A stretch of DNA of 44,580 bases from an uncultured Clostridia bacterium (GCA_947632125.1 CANRNV010000008.1:1-44580); one strand, 5' to 3'; counted from the first letter of the stretch, positions 30,643 to 39,602 are shown. Notes: generated from the letters alone by a model not told the origin. Numbers and translations: made by a program.

Positions 30643-31311
30643 CTACCTCGTAAATATCTCGAATTTGTTATTCAGTAACGTGTTTTTAAGTTCCGCCTCG
30701 CTCTTTACCTTATCGCAGATTATCCCGCCCGAGCCCTCCTGACCCTTGCGGTGAAAGTCGCTTCCGCACGTGACGATAAGGTCGTTCTCCTCGGCGAGCT
30801 TACGCACCCTTTCCTCCTCACGCAAAAAGCGATAGTGGCAGTTTATCTCCACCCCATCCACCTTTTTCATATCGTGCGGGAAGTGCCCCTGCTCCTTGCG
30901 GAACGGGTGAGCCTGTACGAGCATCAGTCCGTTCCCCTTTACGAGGTCGTACAGTTGCGCTTGATCAAGGTCGTACATCGTCGGATTGTCGATCAAAAAG
31001 TCGGGCGTCGCGCCGTAGATGAGGAACTCGGCGTACGGGCAGTCGGGCAAAGTAAGAGCGACTTCGATGCCGAAAAACACGTCGAGCCCTTTCGATCTCG
31101 CGTAGTCGACGGTACGATAGAATTCGTCGACGTAGACCGAGGGGTAGCTGCGCCTGTCGTACTTGCCGCCGTACTCCTTGGTGTACAGGGCGTTGTAGTG
31201 GTTACAAAGCACGGGAGTTATCCCCGCATCCTTATAGGCGTCCACAAGTTCGATATAGTTCGTCGAGGCGCACTCGCTCAACCCCGAATGTACGTGCAAA
31301 TCTATCTTCAT
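30643..31311 (-). CDS. PHP-domain metal-dependent phosphoesterase
   Basis: This 222-residue PHP protein starts at 31311, where the ATG overlaps the stop of the upstream symporter (ATGA). The polymerase-and-histidinol-phosphatase signature is present: 'KIDLHVHSGLSE' at the N-terminus, 'FFGIEVALTLP', 'LVQAHPFR', 'VDGVEINCHYR' and the final 'VTCGSDFHRKG'. These histidines and acids bind two or three metal ions. It probably hydrolyses a phosphate ester; the substrate is unknown. Its coupling to a phosphate symporter suggests a phosphate-related role. Confidence 0.88.
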   Translation of the reverse strand: MKIDLHVHSGLSECASTNYIELVDAYKDAGITPVLCNHYNALYTKEYGGKYDRRSYPSVYVDEFYRTVDYARSKGLDVFFGIEVALTLPDCPYAEFLIYGATPDFLIDNPTMYDLDQAQLYDLVKGNGLMLVQAHPFRKEQGHFPHDMKKVDGVEINCHYRFLREEERVRKLAEENDLIVTCGSDFHRKGQEGSGGIICDKVKSEAELKNTLLNNKFEIFTR

Positions 31312-32990
31312 AGGTCGGTCGCCATGGTGCCCGTAGGGCTGTCGATACTGAATGCGATGTTGGTTACGTGGTCGGCGACCCTTTCGAGCTCGGTGATTAT
31401 ATCGTAAAAGTACGTCCCGCCCTCGACCGTGCACTTTTGCTCGTGCAGACGCCTGATGTGGTGGTCGCCGTACAGCGTTTTAAGCCCGTCTATCTCGTTT
31501 TCCAAAGAGGCGATCTCTTTAAGTCCCGCCTTATTTCGGGTTTCCACTATGCTCAGCCCCTTGGTGAACATATCTATTACCTTTTCGAACATATTTTTAA
31601 GTTCCGCAACGGCGTCCTCGCTGAGTTCGGCGTTTTCCTGCAAGATCGCCGTCGCGAGCTCCATAAAGTTCTCGGCGTGATCGCCTATCCGCTCGATGTC
31701 GTTGATGACATGGTGAAGCGTACCTACGAGTTTTTCGTCCGACGCGCTGATATTTAGCGAAGAAATTTTTATAAGGTACGAGGCTATCTCCTTGTTGAGC
31801 ATATTTATGTCCGCCTCGTTGCGTTCGAGCAGCTCGTCGCTGTTGACGTCGTAGTTAATAAGAGCGTCTTTTGCGAGGATGAGGTTGGTCTTGGCGAGTT
31901 CCGCCATGTGCAAAACTTCCTTTTGGACCTGTGCCACCGCTATCGTGGGTGTGGAGAGCAGTCTGTCGTCTATGTACTTTACCGCCGTATGCTTCTCACT
32001 CTCCGACTCCTTGATGACCAGCCTGCTGAACGAGGTGAGTTGGTTTACGAACGGGAGCAAGATGAGGGTGTACGAAAGGTTGAACACCACATTGAATATG
32101 GCAATTCGCCACTGCGGAAGTTCGATAAGCCCGTCCATAAAGCTCTCTATCGCCTTGCCGCAAATAACGAGCAGCAGCGAGAACACTATCGCTCCGAAGA
32201 TCGAGGTGATAACGTGTAAAAAAGCCACCCTCTTTGCGTTGTTGCTCGCCCCGATCGCCGCCAGCACCGCCGTTATGCAAGTGCCGATATTTGCGCCGAT
32301 CACGAGGAAAAACGCTTGATAGGTGGTCATTACGGGCAGCCCCGTAGCTACGTCGATAGTGCCCATTAAGGTGATATAAATACCCGTCGACGCGCTCGAC
32401 GACTGAATGAGCGCGGTAAAGAGCAACGAAATCAACATAAGCAAAAACACATTGTCTATGGTCTTGAACAGATTGGTGAAAAACGTACTGATTTGTTCGG
32501 TTCCCATGGCGTTTTTCATAAAGATAAGTCCGACGAAGATCAATCCGAAGCCCATAAGGATATATCCCACTCTGTTGATACGCTCGCGCTTGGAGAACAG
32601 TATCATGGATACGCCCACTACGCTTATCGCCGCAAAAAAGACGTTGAGGTCAAAGCCGCCGCTCCCGAAAGCCGAAAGTGCAACGATAACGCCCGTTATC
32701 GTCGTCCCGACCTTGGCTCCGAGTACTATGGACGTAGCTTGCGGCAACTTCATTATGCCCGCATTTACAAGACCCATCGCCATAACCGAAGTCGCTGCCG
32801 ACGATTGAATGAGCGAGGTAACTCCGGCTCCGATGCCGTAGCCCGCCAAACGCTTGTCGCTTAAACGGTTGAACATCTGCCTCATTCCCTTGCCCGCGCT
32901 CTTTTGCAAGCCGTCGCTCATAAACTTCATGCCCGCCATAAACACGCCTACGCCGGCAAAAAGTTGTAAGATACTCATGAATACGTCCAT
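31308..32990 (-). CDS. Na+/phosphate symporter with C-terminal PhoU-like domain
   Basis: This 560-residue protein has an N-terminal NptA-type membrane domain of two repeated halves. The conserved 'QSSAATSVMAMG' and 'QSSSASTGIYITLMG' motifs lie near residues 60-75 and 210-225. A PhoU-like helical domain follows at about 345-550 with 'IERIGDHAENFMELA' and 'ELERVADHVTNIAFSI'. It couples inorganic phosphate transport to a sodium gradient, and the PhoU part may sense phosphate. It is the first gene of a five-gene operon, with AAGGAAT as ribosome binding site. Confidence 0.93.
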   Translation of the reverse strand: MDVFMSILQLFAGVGVFMAGMKFMSDGLQKSAGKGMRQMFNRLSDKRLAGYGIGAGVTSLIQSSAATSVMAMGLVNAGIMKLPQATSIVLGAKVGTTITGVIVALSAFGSGGFDLNVFFAAISVVGVSMILFSKRERINRVGYILMGFGLIFVGLIFMKNAMGTEQISTFFTNLFKTIDNVFLLMLISLLFTALIQSSSASTGIYITLMGTIDVATGLPVMTTYQAFFLVIGANIGTCITAVLAAIGASNNAKRVAFLHVITSIFGAIVFSLLLVICGKAIESFMDGLIELPQWRIAIFNVVFNLSYTLILLPFVNQLTSFSRLVIKESESEKHTAVKYIDDRLLSTPTIAVAQVQKEVLHMAELAKTNLILAKDALINYDVNSDELLERNEADINMLNKEIASYLIKISSLNISASDEKLVGTLHHVINDIERIGDHAENFMELATAILQENAELSEDAVAELKNMFEKVIDMFTKGLSIVETRNKAGLKEIASLENEIDGLKTLYGDHHIRRLHEQKCTVEGGTYFYDIITELERVADHVTNIAFSIDSPTGTMATDL

Positions 32991-33024
32991 AATATTCCTT
33001 TATGGGTCAAACTTACCCGATACA

Positions 33025-33053
33025 ATAATAGAATATTTCGCGTTGTTTGTCAA
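33025..33053 (-). promoter_or_regulatory. Promoter of the Na/Pi symporter operon
   Basis: TTGACA (33048-33053) and TATTAT (33025-33030) on the minus strand, 17-base spacer, about 35 bases before the symporter start. Confidence 0.75.
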
Positions 33054-33102
33054 GAAGATTAAACGGCTCGCCCAAAAAAATCGCTTCGGTTTCTCTTAAA
33101 AA

Positions 33103-33133
33103 AATAAGGACGAAAGCTTTCTTCGTCCTTATT
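33103..33133 (-). terminator. Terminator of the CtpE-type ATPase operon
   Basis: AATAAGGACGAA pairs perfectly with TTCGTCCTTATT around a seven-base loop. On the minus strand the hairpin ends in a run of T's. Confidence 0.88.
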
Positions 33134-33145
33134 GCGTTTTTATTG

Positions 33146-35692
33146 TCATTCGGTCATTACCTTTATCGTAACCAATATCTTCATCACCATGGACACGACA
33201 AAGTAGGTAGTAAGCACTTCGCCCACCATAAACAGCGTACAAGCAAGGTAGACGGGGTTATCGAGGTCGAACGGCACGATGTCGAGCGCACCGCCGAACA
33301 AAATCATGACGCCGAGCATAAGGAGCGACGTTATGATCGTAAGTATCACCCTGTACGCATTGAACGGCTCGCATATCTTGATGAGTACCATAAGCCCCGT
33401 AAACGCCAGCGTCACGACGAGCATGGACGTAAACAGATCGCCTGCCTGAGTGCTCCAAGTGCCGAGCGCCACCACGATCGACGGATCCGCCGCCCCATAG
33501 TGATCGAGCAAAAATTCCCGAAATAGGTATATGCCCATTATGTTGATAACGAGGGCAAACGCTCCGGGTATCGCTCGCGAAATGACGTTTGCGAGGAAGT
33601 TGCCCTGTATCCGCTGCTTGTTGGTTTGCAATGCCAAGAAGAACGAGGGAAGTCCGATGACGAACACCTCCAAAAGCAGCAGGTTGTTGGTTTTAAGCGG
33701 GTACGGCTTTTGCATGAGAACGAAAAGCAAAGACAAGATGATGGACATAAACGTCTTCATCAAAAAGAGCGAAGCCGACTTTGTTATGTTGTTGACCACT
33801 CGCCTGCCCTCGATAACAACGCTCGGCATGGACGAGAAGTTGCTGTCGAGAAGCACCAAGTGGCTGACATTGCGCGCCGCCTCGCTGCCCGACGCGACCG
33901 CCACCGAGCAGTCCGCCTCGCGCATGGCGAGGATATCGTTTACGCCGTCGCCCATCATCGCCACGGTGTGCCCCTTGGCTTTTTGCGCCCTTATAAGCAA
34001 GCACTTTTGCTCGGGAGTGACGCGCCCGAACACCGTGTATTGATTGGCGGCCTCGAGCACCTCTTGCGAGGACAGCCCGTCGAGCGAAATATACTTGTCG
34101 GCACACTCCACACCCACGCGCTTTGCCACCTCGGACACGGTCACGGGGTTGTCTCCGCTGATTATCTTTATCGTCACGTCGTTATCTTTGAACCACTTTA
34201 TCGTTTCGATGGCGTCCTCGCGGATATGGTCCTCGATGACCACCAAAAAGAGCGGTTGCATATCGGACGGAACGACGTTTTCCTCGATGGGAGTGTCGCT
34301 GTGAGCGACGACCAACACGCGCAACCCCTCGGCTGCCTTTTCGTTTACAAGCTTTTCCAAAATTGCGTTTCGTCTTTTGACGACAAATTCGGGTGCGCCG
34401 AGTGCAAACGTCCCGTGTTTTTCAAACGTGACTGCGTTGAGTTTGCGTTGCGACGAAAACGGAATGACGGCAAGCGGTTTGTACTTGTTTGTCGACGTAA
34501 ACTCTTGCCCGAGCGCGATCGCCGTCTGATTGTTGTCGCCCGTCGCGGCAAGCATGGACGCGACGATCTCGCTTAAAGAGTGGTTTTCGTCGGTAAGAGC
34601 AATGGTTTCCTTTACCCGCATGGTGCCGTCGGTGAGCGTGCCCGTCTTGTCGAGGCACAGCACATCGACGCGGGCGAGCATCTCTATACAATACAGGTCC
34701 TGAACGAGCGCGTGCTTTTTGGCAAGTCGTATGACGCCGATGGCGAGCGCCATGGACGTGAGCAAAAACATTCCCGCCGGTATCATGCCTATTATGGCTC
34801 CGCTCACCGAGTTTATCATGTTGCGTACCGAGTCGGGGTTGGCGTCGAACTTGCCGTTGGTAGTCAGCCCACCTATTATCATAAGCAGCGATATGGGTAC
34901 GATAAACACGGTAACTATCTTTATAAGAAAGGTGATGGAGTTTTTAAGTTCGCTCCTCGGCTTAATGTATCGCTTGGCGTTGGAGGTAAGCGTTTCGATA
35001 TAGTTGCTTGCGCCCACCTTATCCACCCTCGCGTAGCAGCTGCCCGAGGAGATGTAGCTGCCGCTATACAGTTCGTCGCCCACTTTCTTCTGGACGGCGA
35101 CGCTCTCGCCCGTTATGACCGACTCGTTGACCTCACATTCGCCCGAAAGCAAAACGCAGTCGCTGCAAATTTGATTGCCCATTTCGAGTTTTACCACGTC
35201 GTCGAGCGCCAATTCGCTCGTGGGGACCGAAAAAGGCTTGCCGCCCCTTATGACCTGCGCCGACGGGGCTGTCATAAGGCTGAGTTTGTCTATCGTGCGT
35301 TTGGAACGGATCTCCTGAAATATACCTATGCAAATGTTGGCGACTATGATGATAAGGAAGAACAGCTGCACGGGCTTTGCTCCGGCATAGATCAGCGCTA
35401 TGGCGACGACAAAGGTCAATATATTGAAAAACGTGAACACGTTATCCACTATTATCCTGCCGTAAGAGCGTCCTTTCTTTTTGGCGATGACGTTTACATA
35501 GCCGTTGCGGATACGCTCTTCGACCTGCTCCTCGCTTAAACCCTCGTTAAAGTCGGGTTGATAACGCTGAGCTTTGCTTATGTCCGAAGCGGGCTTGACT
35601 TTTTTCTTCTTTTCGGCAACAACGTCAATGCTCGCTTCGACACTGTCGTTCTCGCTTTTTTTATGGGCAGAGAAAAATTTTATGGGTTTCAT
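33146..35692 (-). CDS. CtpE/Exp7-type cation-transporting P-type ATPase
   Basis: This 848-residue P-type ATPase has an N-terminal cytoplasmic tail, the actuator TGES ('ITGESVAVQKK'), the phosphorylation motif 'LCLDKTGTLT' near residue 350, and 'MMGDGVNDI'. The fourth-helix motif is 'IPAGMFLLTSMALAIGVIRLAKK'. The surrounding sequence is that of the CtpE/Exp7 (CaxP) branch linked to calcium handling. The usual PEGL glutamate is replaced by alanine (PAGM), which may alter ion binding. The gene begins inside the last codon of the upstream zinc-ribbon gene (ATGA overlap). Substrate direction and ion remain unproven. Confidence 0.88.
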   Translation of the reverse strand: MKPIKFFSAHKKSENDSVEASIDVVAEKKKKVKPASDISKAQRYQPDFNEGLSEEQVEERIRNGYVNVIAKKKGRSYGRIIVDNVFTFFNILTFVVAIALIYAGAKPVQLFFLIIIVANICIGIFQEIRSKRTIDKLSLMTAPSAQVIRGGKPFSVPTSELALDDVVKLEMGNQICSDCVLLSGECEVNESVITGESVAVQKKVGDELYSGSYISSGSCYARVDKVGASNYIETLTSNAKRYIKPRSELKNSITFLIKIVTVFIVPISLLMIIGGLTTNGKFDANPDSVRNMINSVSGAIIGMIPAGMFLLTSMALAIGVIRLAKKHALVQDLYCIEMLARVDVLCLDKTGTLTDGTMRVKETIALTDENHSLSEIVASMLAATGDNNQTAIALGQEFTSTNKYKPLAVIPFSSQRKLNAVTFEKHGTFALGAPEFVVKRRNAILEKLVNEKAAEGLRVLVVAHSDTPIEENVVPSDMQPLFLVVIEDHIREDAIETIKWFKDNDVTIKIISGDNPVTVSEVAKRVGVECADKYISLDGLSSQEVLEAANQYTVFGRVTPEQKCLLIRAQKAKGHTVAMMGDGVNDILAMREADCSVAVASGSEAARNVSHLVLLDSNFSSMPSVVIEGRRVVNNITKSASLFLMKTFMSIILSLLFVLMQKPYPLKTNNLLLLEVFVIGLPSFFLALQTNKQRIQGNFLANVISRAIPGAFALVINIMGIYLFREFLLDHYGAADPSIVVALGTWSTQAGDLFTSMLVVTLAFTGLMVLIKICEPFNAYRVILTIITSLLMLGVMILFGGALDIVPFDLDNPVYLACTLFMVGEVLTTYFVVSMVMKILVTIKVMTE

Positions 35693-36219
35693 TTATTTTC
35701 TTTCTCCTTGATTGCACCGCAAAATTCGCACTTTTGCTCGTCGCCGATGTCGATATGATTTTTTCCGCCGCACACGGGGCATACGAAGATCTGCTTTTCG
35801 GCGCCCGTAAACAAGTCCGCCTTTTTCCCCTCGACGTCGACCGAAAGTCCCTCGAAAAATCCCGACTTTACCATCATCTCCAAGTCGGCGACGACGACAT
35901 CGGGCTCGACCTTTTTCACCTCGCATATCTCGGCGACGCTGTTGTGCGGATTACGCATAAGCACCTTTTTATAGGCGTTGTATCGTACAATGACCGCGCG
36001 CCGCTTGTTGGCGATAAAATACAGCGGCAACATCGCGGCGTAAACGACGCAGCCCGCCGCGACCAAACAAAAAGGCACAACGAAATCGTTCCTCAAAAAA
36101 AGCTCGGATATTCCGCCGCCGAGCACACACAAAAGCGATATTATCATCGTGACGGTGGCGCCTATTTTAAGCGCGCGAGTTGTTTTTTCGTATTTAATAA
36201 AGGCGGGAGTATCATTCAT
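35689..36219 (-). CDS. Membrane protein with C-terminal zinc ribbon
   Basis: This 176-residue protein of unknown function has two N-terminal transmembrane segments (about 18-42 and 46-68). A helical region with 'NSVAEICEVKKVEPDVVVADLEMMVKSGFFEGLSVD' looks like a winged helix or similar small domain. A C-terminal zinc ribbon follows (CPVC and CEFC pairs, CX2C...CX2C). It starts from GAGGTGAT and its last four bases overlap the P-type ATPase start, so the two are co-translated. It might be an accessory or sensor for the ATPase; no homologue is recognised by name. Confidence 0.7.
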   Translation of the reverse strand: MNDTPAFIKYEKTTRALKIGATVTMIISLLCVLGGGISELFLRNDFVVPFCLVAAGCVVYAAMLPLYFIANKRRAVIVRYNAYKKVLMRNPHNSVAEICEVKKVEPDVVVADLEMMVKSGFFEGLSVDVEGKKADLFTGAEKQIFVCPVCGGKNHIDIGDEQKCEFCGAIKEKENK

Positions 36220-36235
36220 ACGATCACCTCGATTT

Positions 36236-36265
36236 AGTTTAACACAACGCGCGATATCGTGTCAA
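36236..36265 (-). promoter_or_regulatory. Promoter of the zinc-ribbon/ATPase operon
   Basis: TTGACA (36260-36265) and TAAACT (36236-36241) on the minus strand, 18-base spacer. Confidence 0.7.
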
Positions 36266-36335
36266 TTATATCGGCAAAAAAGAGAATATATTTTTTGCGA
36301 AAAGGCAAGAATAATTGATACAAGGAGAGATATCT

Positions 36336-36629
36336 ATGAAAGACCTAAAATGCGGAAAGAAAATGTGCAAGTTCAACAAAGGCTACTGCTGCTGTGCCAA
36401 AAAAATCGAAGTGGCAAAGACCACCGACTGCCTTACCTACTCCCCGACCGAAAAAAACAACGATTTCGAAGCGGGCGAGGACTTTGTCAAAGCCGATTAT
36501 TCCGTCGACACCTCGGTAGGCTGCAACGCCGATTGCATCTTCCAAAAGGAGAACAAGTGTGTGGCAAACGGCATAACCGTCATGGGCGAAAAATCCTCCG
36601 CCACTTGCCTGACATTTATCAAGAAATGA
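36336..36629 (+). CDS. Protein with two DUF1540-like cysteine motifs
   Basis: This 97-residue cysteine-rich protein has two copies of the DUF1540 layout. The first half has C-x4-C-x6-CCC ... TTDC and the second has VGCNADCIFQKENKCVANGITV ... SATCLTF. DUF1540 units are small, probably metal-binding, and frequent in Clostridia. The start at 36336 is set by AAGGAGAG; an in-frame ATG seven codons earlier lacks it. It is monocistronic, ending in a terminator. Its function is unknown. Confidence 0.82.
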   Translation: MKDLKCGKKMCKFNKGYCCCAKKIEVAKTTDCLTYSPTEKNNDFEAGEDFVKADYSVDTSVGCNADCIFQKENKCVANGITVMGEKSSATCLTFIKK

Positions 36630-36648
36630 CCTTATCGGTAGCAAAAAA

Positions 36649-36680
36649 GCGACGAAGCGGAAATATTGTCCGCCTCGCCG
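36649..36680 (+). terminator. Terminator of the DUF1540 gene
   Basis: GCGACGAAGCGGA and TCCGCCTCGC pair with a small internal loop, followed by seven T's on the plus strand. Confidence 0.8.
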
Positions 36681-36728
36681 TTTTTTTGTTGTTGGTATTA
36701 ATTATTCGCCTCGATCGAAAACGCGAAA

Positions 36729-37622
36729 TCAATCCTTTTTGACTGTGACGTCGAGTTGATTTGCGGGCATTTCGATACCGGCTTCGTCGAGTGCTTTTTT
36801 GACGTTCTCCAATATGTCGTAGTAAACGTCCCAATAGTCCTCGGACTTGACCCAGCTCTTTAATATGATCTTGACTTCGTTGGGCGTATGAGAATCGATC
36901 CTTGCCGTGGCTGCGGGGTCTTTAAGCACCTTATCGTGCGCATTGACGACGCCGAGCATAATGTTCTCGGCATTTTTGTAGTCGTCCTTTTTGGATATGG
37001 AAAAGACCAAATCGACACGGCGCAGATCTTTCTCCGAGAAGTTGACGATCGTCGAGGACGAGAGCGCGCCGTTGGGAACGTAAACGACCTTGTTATCCAC
37101 CGTTCTGAGTTTGGTGAACACGATATGAATATCCTCTACCGTGCCCTCGTATCCGCCCGACGAGATGTAGTCGTCGATCTTGAACGGTCTTGTGATAAGT
37201 ATGAGCACACCGCCCGCAAGGTTGGAAAGCGCTCCGTTGACGGCAAGACCGATGCCTACGCCGAGAGAAGCGATGAGTGCAGCCAAGCCGCTGGTGTCAA
37301 TACCGAGATAGCCGATAAGGCAAGTGAGCACGACGACCTTTAAGACGATGCGAATTACATAAAACAGCGTTCTCGTCAAGGTCTTGTCCGCATTTCGTTT
37401 GGTGATGAGTCGTTTTTCGATGCGCCTTGTGATAAATGTTATGATCCTGAACGAAATGAACAGAAGAAGCAGCGCGATGACAATCTTGATACCCGTACCC
37501 GTGACCCAATTTACTACGGTATCGAGGATACCTTGCCAATTTATCCCGTTGTTCGTTGCAGCAGGTGCGTTATCGCCCGCTCCTTCGGCTGCGTTTTCGA
37601 CGGCAGCCAAAAATTTGTACAT
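36729..37622 (-). CDS. mscS: Small-conductance mechanosensitive channel, MscS family
   Basis: This 297-residue membrane protein has an N-terminal extension, then transmembrane helices at about 32-60, 80-105 and the pore-lining TM3 'LAALIASLGVGIGLAVNGALSNLAGGVLILITRPF'. The MscS beta domain and a C-terminal alpha/beta domain follow. The G/A-rich TM3 pattern supports channel function. It opens under membrane tension to protect against osmotic downshock. GGAGGTAAAA precedes the start. It is monocistronic with its own promoter. Confidence 0.93.
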   Translation of the reverse strand: MYKFLAAVENAAEGAGDNAPAATNNGINWQGILDTVVNWVTGTGIKIVIALLLLFISFRIITFITRRIEKRLITKRNADKTLTRTLFYVIRIVLKVVVLTCLIGYLGIDTSGLAALIASLGVGIGLAVNGALSNLAGGVLILITRPFKIDDYISSGGYEGTVEDIHIVFTKLRTVDNKVVYVPNGALSSSTIVNFSEKDLRRVDLVFSISKKDDYKNAENIMLGVVNAHDKVLKDPAATARIDSHTPNEVKIILKSWVKSEDYWDVYYDILENVKKALDEAGIEMPANQLDVTVKKD

Positions 37623-37657
37623 TGATTTTACCTCCTGTAATAAAAAAATTCAATATG

Positions 37658-37686
37658 AATATAGCACAACTACTATAATTTGTCAA
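37658..37686 (-). promoter_or_regulatory. Promoter of mscS
   Basis: TTGACA (37681-37686) and TATATT (37658-37663) on the minus strand, 17-base spacer, divergent from the HAD promoter. Confidence 0.75.
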
Positions 37687-37724
37687 TTCATAGAGCCGAG
37701 AAAAACGCAATTATTTCAAATTAG

Positions 37725-37754
37725 TTGACAAGGCAGTGTCGTAAATGCTACAAT
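37725..37754 (+). promoter_or_regulatory. Promoter placed directly at the HAD start codon
   Basis: TTGACA (37725-37730) and TACAAT (37749-37754), 18-base spacer. The ATG lies ten bases after the -10, so the leader is at most about four bases. Confidence 0.72.
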
Positions 37755-37764
37755 AAAAGCGAAT

Positions 37765-38541
37765 ATGAATTTAATAAACGACATCGATTGCTTTTTACTT
37801 GACTTGGACGGAACGGTCTATATAGGCGACAATGCCATCGACGGCGCCATCGACGCCGTAAAAAGAATGCAACGCGTCAAAAGCGTCGTCTTTTTGACCA
37901 ACAATTCTTCGAGGACAAAAGCCGCGTATATCAAAAGATTGTCCCAAATGGGCTTTTCGGCAAACGCAAACAACGTTTACACTTCGGCAAACGCCGCAGC
38001 CGACTACATTCTTTGCTCCATGCCCCACCTTAAACCCTACGTCATAGCCTCGCCCGAGGTGACGGAGGAATTTGCCGCGTCCGGCGTAAAAGTCACTTCT
38101 CCCGATCTTGCCGATTCGGTGATCCTCACTTTCGACAAGACGCTCACTTTCGACAAGCTCGTCTTTGCGACCAAGCTGATAAAAGGCGGGGCTAAATATA
38201 TTGCCACCCACCCCGACATCACCTGCCCCGACCCGATATGCGATCTGCCCGATATAGGCTCGTTCATAAGGCTTATCGAGGCGGCGACGGGTAGGCTGCC
38301 CGACGTTATCTGCGGCAAGCCGTACGGGATAATGGCGGACTGCGCAGCCAAACTGACGGGTGTAAAAAAAGAGCGGATAGCCATGGTCGGCGACAGGCTT
38401 TACACCGATATTCTGTTTGCCGAAAACAACGGGCTGAAATCGGTCTTGGTGCTTACGGGCGAAACCGACCTAAGCCTCTACAAAAAGAGCGACGTCCGCG
38501 CCGATGTCGTTTTGAGTTCGATAGCGAGGTGGGACGTATGA
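37765..38541 (+). CDS. HAD-superfamily phosphatase (NagD/subclass IIA)
   Basis: This 258-residue enzyme has the catalytic 'DLDGTVYIGD' (nucleophile Asp13, acid Asp15), the 'FLTNNSSRTK' motif II, and 'CGKPYGIMADCAAKL' with 'AMVGDRLYTDILFA' motif. It belongs to the subclass IIA HAD group that includes NagD and nitrophenylphosphatases. It removes phosphate from a small metabolite; the substrate is unknown. No Shine-Dalgarno sequence is present and the promoter abuts the ATG, so translation is probably leaderless. The last bases overlap the following exonuclease gene (ATGA). Confidence 0.92.
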   Translation: MNLINDIDCFLLDLDGTVYIGDNAIDGAIDAVKRMQRVKSVVFLTNNSSRTKAAYIKRLSQMGFSANANNVYTSANAAADYILCSMPHLKPYVIASPEVTEEFAASGVKVTSPDLADSVILTFDKTLTFDKLVFATKLIKGGAKYIATHPDITCPDPICDLPDIGSFIRLIEAATGRLPDVICGKPYGIMADCAAKLTGVKKERIAMVGDRLYTDILFAENNGLKSVLVLTGETDLSLYKKSDVRADVVLSSIARWDV

Positions 38542-39602
38542 GATACCTCTGCTTCGACATAGAAAGCTGCGACGGAGGCAAAAACGGCAGTTTGTGCAGT
38601 TTCGGTTATTGCATAGCCGACGAAAACTTTAACATAATCGAACAGGACGACATTTTGGTCAATCCCAAAAAGAAGTTCAACAAACGGCTCTTCGGAAGCG
38701 TCATCAAACTCGCTTACACCGAGGAAGTGTTCCGCTCGGCGCCTCGCTTCCCAAAAGTTTACGACAAGATCGCCTCGCTCTTTGACGGCGACGTGACCGT
38801 TGTCGGTTTCTCGATAATCAACGACGTCAACTATTTGCTCGACGCCATTCGCACCTACAAACTGCCCTTTATCGACTACGCCTTTTACGACGTGCAGCTT
38901 ATGTACGCCATTCATAGGCACGAAATACGGTCGTACAGCCTCGCTGCCGCCGCCGAGGAATTCGGCATCGAGTTCTTGGAGCACCGCTCGGTGGACGACG
39001 CCGTCGCCTCGCTAAAATTGCTTAGCTGTATCCTCAAAAGCGAGGGACTGTCTTTTACCGACTTTATCAATAAGTACAGCATCGCACCCGGGAAGATCAA
39101 GCACAGCTTTATAAGAAATTGCTATACGGACATCGTTTATTCGGGCATAGACTATAACAACGTCAAAACCAAAAAGCGACTTCTGAACGAATTTATGTTG
39201 GACGCCTCGCCCATACGCAAACAGGGCTTGCCGTTCTCCAAAAAGGTCATCTGCTTCGACGAAAAACTCGAACTCGACGACATCTCGCTCACAAGGGACC
39301 GCATTGCCAAACTCTACGAGCTGGGCGGCAGATACTCCTCGGGCGTGGAAAGCAGCAATGTGTTCGTGTACTCCGATGAGGACAGCGCTCGCTATATGTT
39401 CGCCCGCTCGGTGGCGAAAATCAACAGGCGTATGCAAATTATCCCACTCGAACAGTTCCTTAATATGCTCGGCGACATAAAAAACACTCAGTACGACGAC
39501 GCCGCCATCCTTTGCGCCGGCAATAAACGCCGCAGAATAAATCACGAAAACGCCATCCTCAAAAACCGCCGTGCCAAATATTCCAATCATTCAAAAAAAT
39601 AG
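38538..39602 (+). CDS. DnaQ-like 3'-5' exonuclease fused to a BRCT-like domain
   Basis: This 354-residue protein has an N-terminal DEDDh exonuclease: Asp and Glu of 'CFDIESC' (residues 7 and 9), Asp of 'SIINDVNYLL' and His/Asp of 'HRSVDDA'. After a central region (about 165-220), a C-terminal BRCT-like domain is recognisable ('KVICFDEKLELDD ... IAKLYELGGRYSSGVESSNVFVYS ... IIPLEQFLNML'). The start at 38538 overlaps the HAD stop codon and has GAGGTGG upstream; an earlier in-frame ATG at 38529 lacks a site. The fusion suggests a repair or editing exonuclease recruited by BRCT contacts. Coupling with the HAD gene is unexplained. A repeat element starts shortly after the stop. Confidence 0.75.
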   Translation: MRYLCFDIESCDGGKNGSLCSFGYCIADENFNIIEQDDILVNPKKKFNKRLFGSVIKLAYTEEVFRSAPRFPKVYDKIASLFDGDVTVVGFSIINDVNYLLDAIRTYKLPFIDYAFYDVQLMYAIHRHEIRSYSLAAAAEEFGIEFLEHRSVDDAVASLKLLSCILKSEGLSFTDFINKYSIAPGKIKHSFIRNCYTDIVYSGIDYNNVKTKKRLLNEFMLDASPIRKQGLPFSKKVICFDEKLELDDISLTRDRIAKLYELGGRYSSGVESSNVFVYSDEDSARYMFARSVAKINRRMQIIPLEQFLNMLGDIKNTQYDDAAILCAGNKRRRINHENAILKNRRAKYSNHSKK

